Source of the DNA: Kocuria soli
GTDB lineage: Bacteria; Actinomycetota; Actinomycetes; Actinomycetales; Micrococcaceae
Assembly: GCF_003797835.1 (NCBI RefSeq)
Contig: NZ_RKMF01000006.1
Location: 124,001-188,000 of the forward strand
Reading direction: 5' to 3'
Length of the DNA: 64,000 bases
Notes under the pieces: model-generated
Seen by the model: the letters and a program-made list of their open reading frames with translations, nothing else
Database searches by the model: none
Told to the model about the DNA's origin: nothing
Translations under genes and position numbers: made by a program
In this document: in pieces, positions 34,691 to 41,353 of the stretch
How positions within the stretch are numbered: the stretch's first letter is position 1
Layout of the letters: each line of letters begins with the position of its first letter

Positions 34691-35080
34691 TCAGATCCAG
34701 TCGCGGAGTGTTGCGGCAGCTCTTGTGTGGTCGATCGAACCTGCTGCCAGGCCGATGACGACGTTGTAGGCGGCATCGTCGAGCGCGTCCAATTCGATCC
34801 CGTTGAGCCCCAGAAAAACCACCGTGCTGAGCCACCCCAACCGCTTGTTGCCGTCCACCAAGGGGTGATTGCGGACGATGGATTCCAGGAGAACGGCGGC
34901 CTTCTCCTCCAGACTCGGGTAGGCATCCACGCCGAATGGGGCCACGCCGTGCCGATGAAGTGCGGAGTCGAGCAGCCCAATGTCCCGGATCGGGCCGACA
35001 CCCAGGTCGTCGATCAGAGTCAGGGCATCCTCGAGGGTGAGGTACTGGACGGGAGCCTTTGCAGGCTGCGTGGGTGTCAC
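34691..35080 (-). CDS. Doc-type Fic-fold toxin
   Basis: A 129-residue protein with the Doc/Fic core: YLTLEDALTLIDDLG at the N-terminus and catalytic loop HPLVDGNKR (residues 72-80). Phage P1 Doc with a similar loop phosphorylates EF-Tu and stops translation; that activity is inferred here. The GTG at 35080 gives the usual Doc length (126 in P1); an ATG at 35242 would run over the antitoxin gene. It follows the antitoxin by 10 bp on the same strand. Confidence 0.85.
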   Translation of the reverse strand: MTPTQPAKAPVQYLTLEDALTLIDDLGVGPIRDIGLLDSALHRHGVAPFGVDAYPSLEEKAAVLLESIVRNHPLVDGNKRLGWLSTVVFLGLNGIELDALDDAAYNVVIGLAAGSIDHTRAAATLRDWI

Positions 35081-35090
35081 GGGGCTGGAG

Positions 35091-35294
35091 TCACTGGGCC
35101 AGACGCTTGAGGAGGTCGGCGTAGCGGTCCCGTCCTCGGGCGGAGAGGTCACGGACTTGGTCCGCCCGGGTACGACGTTGCGCGGCCTCATGGATGGCGC
35201 GCACCGTGGCCTCCTGACGCGAAATCCCTTCCGCTTCGGCAAGGAGAGCCAGTGCCTTCTCGTCCTCCGGGGTGAGCCGCAATGTCATGGCCAT
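35091..35294 (-). CDS. ribbon-helix-helix (CopG-like) antitoxin of the Doc pair
   Basis: A 67-residue protein starting MAMTLRLTPEDEKALALLAEAEGISRQEATVRAIHEAA, the RHH DNA-binding fold. The basic C-terminus (QRRTRADQVRDLSARGRDRYADLLKRLAQ) is the likely toxin-neutralising part. Antitoxin-first order with a 10-bp gap to the toxin is standard. The product should neutralise Doc and repress its own promoter. A start at 35288 is also possible. Confidence 0.85.
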   Translation of the reverse strand: MAMTLRLTPEDEKALALLAEAEGISRQEATVRAIHEAAQRRTRADQVRDLSARGRDRYADLLKRLAQ

Positions 35295-35332
35295 GGCTGA
35301 ATGGTACCAAAGTGGTATCAGGGAGGCGCTGT

Positions 35333-35362
35333 GGTCGTCGTCGTGAATCGTTGTGCGTCCGG
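35333..35362. repeat. 30-bp direct repeat, right copy, in the ychF promoter region
   Basis: The partner of 34660-34689 (27/30 identical). It lies 23 bp upstream of the ychF start codon and just upstream of the ychF -10 box, so it may carry original ychF promoter sequence. Confidence 0.8.
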
Positions 35363-35371
35363 GGTGGCCGG

Positions 35372-35377
35372 TAGACT
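35372..35377 (+). promoter_or_regulatory. -10 box of a leaderless ychF promoter
   Basis: TAGACT ends 8 nt before the GTG at 35386. No ribosome site is present. Confidence 0.5.
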
Positions 35378-35385
35378 CGCGTTCC

Positions 35386-36483
35386 GTGGCTTTAACTATC
35401 GGAATCGTGGGGCTGCCGAACGTCGGCAAGTCGACCCTCTTCAACGCACTGACCCGTAACACCGTGCTCGCGGCGAACTACCCGTTCGCCACCATCGAGC
35501 CGAACGTGGGTGTGGTGAACCTGCCCGACGAACGGCTGGGCCAGCTGGCCTCCGTGTTCGGCTCGGAGCGGGAGGTACCGGCCACGGTGTCCTTCGTTGA
35601 CATCGCGGGCATCGTGAAGGGCGCGTCCGAGGGCGAGGGGTTGGGGAACCAGTTCCTGGCCAACATTCGCGAGGCCGACGCGATTGCCCAGGTGGTACGG
35701 GCGTTCGAGGACCCGGATGTGGTCCATGTGGACGGGAAGATCGATCCCGCCTCCGACATCGAGACCATCAACACCGAGCTGATCCTGGCGGACATGCAGA
35801 CGCTGGAGAACGCCATCCCGCGCCTGGAGAAGCAGGTCAAGATCAAGAAGGCCGACCCGGCCAAGCTCTCGGCTTACCAGGCTGCCCTGGAGGTGCTGGG
35901 GGAGGGGCACACGGTGTTCTCCCGCGCTTCCGACCTGGACATGGAGCAGCTGCGGGACCTGACCCTGCTGTCCGCCAAGCCGTTCATTTTCGTTTTCAAC
36001 GCCGACGACGGCGTGCTGGGTTCGCCCGAGCGCCAGGCCGAGTTGGCGGCATTGGTCGCCCCGGCTGAGTGCGTGTTCTTGGACGCCAAGCTGGAGTCCG
36101 AGCTGGTGGAGCTCTCCGAGGAGGAGGCCCGCGAGATGCTGGAGATGTCCGGCCAGGAGGAATCCGGCCTGGACAAGCTGGCAAGGGTGGGCTTCTCAAC
36201 CCTTGGCCTGCAGACCTACCTGACGGCCGGTCCCAAGGAATCCCGTGCCTGGACCGTGCGCAAGGGTGCAACGGCGCCGCAGGCCGCCGGAGTAATCCAC
36301 ACGGACTTCGAGCGGGGCTTCATCAAGGCCGAAGTGGTGTCCTTCGACGACCTGCTTGCTGCCGGTTCCATGGCCGACGCCAAAGCTGCGGGCAAGGTCA
36401 GGATGGAGGGCAAGGACTACGTCATGCAGGACGGGGACGTGGTGGAGTTCCGGCACGGACAAACGTCTGGAAGCAAGAAGTGA
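35386..36483 (+). CDS. ychF: redox-regulated ATPase YchF with altered C-terminus
   Basis: A 365-residue Obg-family P-loop protein: G1 GLPNVGKST (residues 9-17), switch region DIAGIVKGASEGEGLGNQFLANIREADAI, a non-canonical G4 (FVFNADD) typical of YchF's ATP preference, and a C-terminal TGS domain (GVIHTDFERGFIKAEVV ... GKVRMEGKDYVMQDGDVVEFR). YchF binds ribosomes and affects stress responses. The family normally ends FRFNV; here FR is followed by HGQTSGSKK, supplied by the inserted island. The GTG start matches the family N-terminus. Confidence 0.95.
   Translation: MALTIGIVGLPNVGKSTLFNALTRNTVLAANYPFATIEPNVGVVNLPDERLGQLASVFGSEREVPATVSFVDIAGIVKGASEGEGLGNQFLANIREADAIAQVVRAFEDPDVVHVDGKIDPASDIETINTELILADMQTLENAIPRLEKQVKIKKADPAKLSAYQAALEVLGEGHTVFSRASDLDMEQLRDLTLLSAKPFIFVFNADDGVLGSPERQAELAALVAPAECVFLDAKLESELVELSEEEAREMLEMSGQEESGLDKLARVGFSTLGLQTYLTAGPKESRAWTVRKGATAPQAAGVIHTDFERGFIKAEVVSFDDLLAAGSMADAKAAGKVRMEGKDYVMQDGDVVEFRHGQTSGSKK
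36421..36483 (+). repeat. ychF 3'-end copy A (left attachment junction)
   Basis: The genuine end of ychF. Sequence to the left of GAGTTCCG (36445-36452) is native (encodes MQDGDVVEFR). To the right it changes from the expected FNV-stop to HGQTSGSKK-stop. It shares GAGTTCCG with C and D (B has GAGTTTCG), and its right side resembles that of copy B. Interpreted as attL of an element inserted in ychF. Confidence 0.75.
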
Positions 36484-37286
36484 GCTCTCAAACCCTTCCC
36501 GGGGATGGTCAGCTCGAGTCCGCAAGAGAGGACTGGTCAACGGCGGAGTGGGACGCTCATGTCCTTGCTGGTGGAGGCGTAGCCGCGGGTCGTGCGCGAT
36601 ATGACCGTAATGGTGGCTTGAACAGCTACAAGAATCCAAATAATGACGTCATAAAGCTCGCCTTGTTCAAACTCTCGAAAGGAAGGTGCTGGTGGCAAGG
36701 GGGAGAGTGTCGGTCGAGGGCTGTGCCTCCTCGTGAGGCCCAAATTGATCACCTCGTACCGAAGACCGCTAATGGGGCGCAACTTCGGGCTGCTCTCCAG
36801 TTGGGGACACAGCAGAAGACTTTCTTCGACGTTCATGATCCAGCCAATCTCGCCTATATCTGTGGTCCGTGCAATCTTGCCAAGAGCGACACTTTCCCGG
36901 AGACTGCCGCTGAGTTGGATGAAGTCCGGCGTGGCAATTCACGGCGGAAAGACGTCATCGAACTCGTCAATAAGTGGTACGAGAATGTTGTTCTCGATGA
37001 GTCAGGACTGAGCCTGAAGAGCATGGACATCTCAGACGAAGACGTGAGAGAGATCTATGCGGACCTGATCGCCGAGATGATCGAAAATCTTGCAGCAGCC
37101 TCTGGTTCGAGTGACACACTGACGAATTTTGGTGATGTGACTGTCACGTCTGAATCGTGGGAGTTCTACGTGCGTCCTTCAGATGATGTCATTGAGGCTG
37201 AAATTGAATCACGCGCCGAGATGGCGGCCGACGATCGCCGAGCAGAGTTGCGCGATGAGGAGATGCAAGATGACACTGCGCCCTGA
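36480..37286 (+). CDS. HNH endonuclease, first gene of the island
   Basis: A 268-residue protein, visibly AT-richer than its neighbours. The central HNH/zinc core is GRCWWQGGECRSR, then AQIDHLVPK (catalytic DH), DPANLAYICGPCNLAKSD (Asn and the second Cys pair). The C-terminal 100 residues are acidic, helical and unassigned. The GTG at 36480 lies within the ychF stop (GTGA), so it would be translated by coupling to ychF. HNH proteins here are likely DNases used in defence or mobility; the target is unknown. It sits between two copies of the ychF end (A and B). Confidence 0.8.
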   Translation: MSSQTLPGDGQLESAREDWSTAEWDAHVLAGGGVAAGRARYDRNGGLNSYKNPNNDVIKLALFKLSKGRCWWQGGECRSRAVPPREAQIDHLVPKTANGAQLRAALQLGTQQKTFFDVHDPANLAYICGPCNLAKSDTFPETAAELDEVRRGNSRRKDVIELVNKWYENVVLDESGLSLKSMDISDEDVREIYADLIAEMIENLAAASGSSDTLTNFGDVTVTSESWEFYVRPSDDVIEAEIESRAEMAADDRRAELRDEEMQDDTAP

Positions 37287-37349
37287 TGCGGGCGGCGACG
37301 TGGTTGAGTTTCGTTAACAGGCAACAGTCTGGGGCCGGCAAAAAGTAGC
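37287..37349 (+). repeat. ychF 3'-end copy B (left junction of inner element)
   Basis: Similar to ychF bases 36424-36483. GGCGACGTGGTTGAGTTTCG encodes GDVVEFR. After a small deletion comes AACAGGCAACAGTCTGG...GGCAAAAAGTAG, reading NRQQSGAGKK-stop in the shifted frame, close to the HGQTSGSKK end at copy A. It is left-type, like A. Joined to the right half of copy C it would restore GDVVEFRFNV-stop in frame. Confidence 0.75.
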
Positions 37350-37438
37350 GCGCTTCCTACTCCCGTTCGGTGGGCCGGCTTAGGCGACTGCTGCGGGCTG
37401 AGTGTGGACCAGTCGGAGCCATTTGAGAAGGGGACGCT

Positions 37439-40400
37439 GTGGTCGAGGACGATCCAGAGCAGGAGGGGACAGAATCGCGCAGCGTCACGCTCCGATCGCT
37501 TGGCCCCGAGTACGACAAGGACCATCACGGTACCTACCTTCGGCACCTCGAAGAGGCGGTCCTCGAGAAGAGGAACCGCAATATCGCCCTCACGGGCCGT
37601 TACGGGGCCGGCAAGTCCAGCGTCCTCGACGCTTTCGAGAAGAAGCACCCGGAGTCGACTGTCCGGATCAGTATCAATACGCTCGGTCCTGACGAGCACG
37701 ACGAGGATCTGACAAACCGGATCCAGAAGGAACTGGTCAAGCAGCTCGTCTATCGGCTCGAGCCCGGCAAGGTCCGTCGCTCGAGGTTCGCCCGTCCAAA
37801 GCCGTTGACGAAGCTCAGGGCGTTCTTCCAGGCGTTCGGGGCGAGCGCGGTCGGTTTGGGTATCCTATGGCTGCTCGGCGTACGCCCGATGGCGGGCTGG
37901 CCTGGCGAGGGCGCGAACACCGCGGTTCACCTTGCACTGGCGGCGCTGTTCTTCGCTCTTGTCCTGATCGCAGCGTGGGCGATCCGCTGGATCGTTGGGG
38001 ACCGGATAGTCTCCGAGGTCACAACGGCGGGCACGAAGATCGCGCTCGGCGAGGGCCCGACCACCTACTTCGACAGCTTCCTCGATGAGATCGTCGCGTT
38101 CTTTGACGCGGTGAAGCCGGAGTTCGTGATCTTCGAGGACCTTGACAGGTTCGACGACCCGCAGATCTTCGACTCACTTCGCGAGCTCAACACCCTCGTC
38201 AACGCATCCGTGGGCTGGCGGGATCAGGCGCAGCCGCTGCGCTTCATCTATGCAATCAAGGACAGCCTGTTCGAACAACTCGGCGCGGAAGCGGACACAA
38301 CGCCTGACGGTACGAAACCACGACTCGACGTCGCCACCGCGGCGGTGCAGCGGGCCAATAGGACCAAGTTCTTCGAGATGGTCATCCCGATCGTCCCGTT
38401 CATCTCGCACCGCAACGCGCGCGACCACCTCGTCGGGGCGCTGGTATCACTCGGTTTCGAGAGTGACCTCGTGTCGCGCCCCCTTCTCGACCTGATCGCG
38501 CGGCACACAACCGACATGCGTCTGATGATCAACATCTGCAACGAGTTTGCGGTGTTCGCCGAGCACCTGCTGTGGACCGAGAACCCCGCGCCCGGTATGA
38601 CGGCCGATCACCTCTTCGCCCTCGTCGCGTACAAGAATTTCCACCTCGCCGATTTCGAGGCTATCTCGCAGCGTTCAAGCACGCTTGACGAACTCGAGCG
38701 ACATCACCGCGACGAGGTCAGAGCCCTCATCGCGGGACTGCAGGCGCAGCGGCGCAAGCGGCAACGTACCGAGGAGCAGCGCGACAGCCGAGAACGGACC
38801 GCGGCAGAACTGGGTGCTCGACTGCGCGACGTTAAGGACATGTTCCCGCCTGCGAACGGGTGGCCCTACCAATCGGTGACGGTGGGTGGACAGAGCTTCG
38901 CCTTCAATGCGGTCGGCACCATCGAGTTCTGGGAACTGGTCGCCAAGGAGAAGTCCTTTGCCGTGACCCAGCGGCACAACTCGAGCCCTTTGGTGCTCGA
39001 CCAGGAGCGTATCAGCAGGGTCTTCCCGGAGATCACCAACGCCGCGGAGTGGCTTCCCCCCGATCCTGCCGAGCTCGCGAGGTTGACCCATCAGTATGAC
39101 AGCGACATCTCGACATTACGCGGAGCCGATTTCGACGGGTTGGCCCGCTACGAGCGCGTGCCGAACGGGCACATTCGGTTCGACCAGCGGATAGAGGATG
39201 TGCTCGAGTCGGAGCTGGCGCGCGATCTCGTTCGGCGGGGTTTCATCACGCGCAACTACGCGGAGTACTCGGCGATTTTCTACGGCAGTTTCGTTGGCGT
39301 CGACGTCGCGTTCTTCTACAACCACGCGGTCCAACCGAACGAGATGTACCTCGACTACGAGTTCACCTCCGAGAATGCGATGAGCAATCTCCTCGAACAG
39401 GTCCCGGCCGACTTCACGAGCAGTGTGAGCGCCCTGAACATCCAGGTGATGGCCTACCTGCTCGAGGAGCGGCCCGACGATGCAAAGCGGCTCGTGACGT
39501 ACGTGGTCACGCACGACGATGATGACGCCCGGACCTTCCTAGACGCCTTCCTCAACGCTCCGGACGCCCCGAGGGACAGGCTCGTGAGGCAGTTGGCCCA
39601 GCACCCGTGGCGCGAGGTTCTTGAGTACCTTGCAAGTCATCAGGGGATCCCCGACGCGAAGACGCGGCTCGAACTTTTCGATGCTGCGTTGCTGAGCGCT
39701 CAGCACGTCGACTCGTACGAGATCGGGGAGTCCGTCCGTTCGTTGATCACGACCTCATACCCGCTCCTGGCCGCTGTGAGCGAGGACCTGCCCGCTGAGC
39801 AGACCGAGCGGGTCTTCGAGGTCCTCCAGTCAGTGGGAGTCGTCGTCGACGATCTCAGCAGTCTGAGCGCTCTACTGCGGGATCGTGTGGTGGATGCCCA
39901 GATGTACGAGATCAACGTGCGGAACCTGCGTCTGGCGCTTGGGATCGATACCGAGCCAGTTCTCGACGCGGTGCGCGCGGAGGACAGCGTGTGGAAGTTC
40001 TGCAGGGTCCAAATTGCGGACTACGTCTCCGCCATGGATGCGGACCTGCCGGACCAGCCGATCATCCTGACCGAGACCGCGCTGGTTGGGCTCATTGGTG
40101 AGCAGCATGAGGTGTGGACGGAGGAGCAACTGGTCGATGTGATCTGGCGTAGTGCCTCGTCCGCTGCGATCGTGGATGTCGAGGACATCCCGCAGGCGAC
40201 CTGGCGTGCCGTCGTCGACGCGGGCCTCATGGTCCCGACGGTGGGGAATGTGTTCGCCTACTTCGAGGCCCATGGGATCGACGAGGTGCTGTCGCGCATG
40301 CTCAACGGCAACGGGGCCGATCCGATCGAGCTCACTGCTAGCGAGGAGGTCACGGACGAGGATCGGAACGCGCTTGCCGTCGGTCTGCTGAACGCTTCGG

Positions 40401-41074
40401 CGTACCTGACGGCGCGTGCTCGGGTCCAGCTCGTCGAGCAGTTGGAGCTTGAGTCCGAGATCGAGTTGACGGCCGTGACGTCGAGCCCTGACCAGCTTCT
40501 CGCCCGTGCGCTGGAAGCGAAGCTGTTCCCGGACTCCGCCGAGACCTTCGCGCATTTCGCGACGGGTGGGTGGGCGTCCGTCTCCGAGGCGTTCGCAGTG
40601 TCCGAGCGGGTCGAGGGATTCATGACGCCCGCGCTCGTGGAGGGCTTCGTCGGCGAGTTCCTCGAGAGTCGGCAGACCCCGGCTGCGCTGCAGCGGATGG
40701 TCCTGGGGCACCTCGATGAGTACGTGCCTGGTGACGACCGGCGCGCACTCCGCGCTGCTGGTCGGTTTGCGCTCGACAACCAGATCTGGCTCCCCTTCGA
40801 CGAGGTCCGCCGAATTGCCCGCGTGACACGAGATCCGGAGGTGGTCCTGCGCCAGCTGACGCACGCGAAGGACATCTCCGCGGGCGACCTCTCGGATGTC
40901 CTCGTGTCCCTCGGTCAGCCGTACGACAAGCTGTCGGCGGGGCCAGACGTTGAGTTCGACCTCCCGGTGGGCTCATCGAACGAGACACTGTTCAAGCGCC
41001 TTGAGTCCGCGGGGCGGATCGCGATCATCAAGAAGGTCATCGGGCGCGGCAGGAAGATCCGGACCCTTGTGTGA
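37439..41074 (+). CDS. YobI-like membrane-inserted P-loop NTPase
   Basis: A 1211-residue protein. SLGPEYDKDHHGTYLRHLEEAVLEKRNRNIALTGRYGAGKSS holds Walker A (residues 53-60). Walker B/sensor is FVIFEDLDRFDD (229-240). Two membrane helices (about 132-148 and 162-185) are inserted between them, as in KAP-type NTPases. The remaining 900 residues are helical and unassigned, likely a sensor or scaffold. The domain resembles the YobI-like P-loop NTPase family as I recall it. KAP/STAND-type NTPases often act in anti-phage defence; that role is inferred from the type I RM neighbour. The GTG follows GAAGGGG. Confidence 0.78.
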   Translation: MVEDDPEQEGTESRSVTLRSLGPEYDKDHHGTYLRHLEEAVLEKRNRNIALTGRYGAGKSSVLDAFEKKHPESTVRISINTLGPDEHDEDLTNRIQKELVKQLVYRLEPGKVRRSRFARPKPLTKLRAFFQAFGASAVGLGILWLLGVRPMAGWPGEGANTAVHLALAALFFALVLIAAWAIRWIVGDRIVSEVTTAGTKIALGEGPTTYFDSFLDEIVAFFDAVKPEFVIFEDLDRFDDPQIFDSLRELNTLVNASVGWRDQAQPLRFIYAIKDSLFEQLGAEADTTPDGTKPRLDVATAAVQRANRTKFFEMVIPIVPFISHRNARDHLVGALVSLGFESDLVSRPLLDLIARHTTDMRLMINICNEFAVFAEHLLWTENPAPGMTADHLFALVAYKNFHLADFEAISQRSSTLDELERHHRDEVRALIAGLQAQRRKRQRTEEQRDSRERTAAELGARLRDVKDMFPPANGWPYQSVTVGGQSFAFNAVGTIEFWELVAKEKSFAVTQRHNSSPLVLDQERISRVFPEITNAAEWLPPDPAELARLTHQYDSDISTLRGADFDGLARYERVPNGHIRFDQRIEDVLESELARDLVRRGFITRNYAEYSAIFYGSFVGVDVAFFYNHAVQPNEMYLDYEFTSENAMSNLLEQVPADFTSSVSALNIQVMAYLLEERPDDAKRLVTYVVTHDDDDARTFLDAFLNAPDAPRDRLVRQLAQHPWREVLEYLASHQGIPDAKTRLELFDAALLSAQHVDSYEIGESVRSLITTSYPLLAAVSEDLPAEQTERVFEVLQSVGVVVDDLSSLSALLRDRVVDAQMYEINVRNLRLALGIDTEPVLDAVRAEDSVWKFCRVQIADYVSAMDADLPDQPIILTETALVGLIGEQHEVWTEEQLVDVIWRSASSAAIVDVEDIPQATWRAVVDAGLMVPTVGNVFAYFEAHGIDEVLSRMLNGNGADPIELTASEEVTDEDRNALAVGLLNASAYLTARARVQLVEQLELESEIELTAVTSSPDQLLARALEAKLFPDSAETFAHFATGGWASVSEAFAVSERVEGFMTPALVEGFVGEFLESRQTPAALQRMVLGHLDEYVPGDDRRALRAAGRFALDNQIWLPFDEVRRIARVTRDPEVVLRQLTHAKDISAGDLSDVLVSLGQPYDKLSAGPDVEFDLPVGSSNETLFKRLESAGRIAIIKKVIGRGRKIRTLV

Positions 41075-41203
41075 GTGCTCGTCGTGCGCTGGGAGGAACA
41101 GATCCGAACCCCGTACGAGCAGCTGACACCGGAAGAACAGGCGAGTGACCGGGAACAGGTCCGCCGCTACCTGCCGACGGTCATCGACGTCTTGAGCTCC
41201 TGA
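41075..41203 (+). CDS. 42-residue ORF, RyR-domain-like
   Basis: A GTG directly follows the NTPase stop (TGA then GTG), implying coupling. The product contains RWEEQIRTPYEQLTPEEQ and SDREQVRRYLP, resembling the W...P...L.ee...DReq...iP pattern of RyR-like domains in phage and conflict-linked proteins. It may be a small partner of the NTPase, or the tail of a decayed larger gene. Evidence is pattern-level only. Confidence 0.45.
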   Translation: MLVVRWEEQIRTPYEQLTPEEQASDREQVRRYLPTVIDVLSS

Positions 41204-41266
41204 CCGCCGTCCGTGCGGGCCCCCGGAGCACATGCTCCCGGGGCGCTGCCGCGGCTGCATCTTCTG

Positions 41267-41340
41267 TTCATCTTTCGGCCATACGCTACATATCTGATAC
41301 GTCGTCATGTAAAGTTACTGATACAAGACGACAGCGATCA
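41267..41340 (+). promoter_or_regulatory. AT-rich promoter region of the hsd operon
   Basis: A locally AT-rich stretch before hsdM with two CTGATAC direct repeats (41294-41300 and 41318-41324, 24 bp apart), plausible operator half-sites. No single -35/-10 pair stands out. Confidence 0.35.
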
Positions 41341-41353
41341 GAGACGAGCCAGC

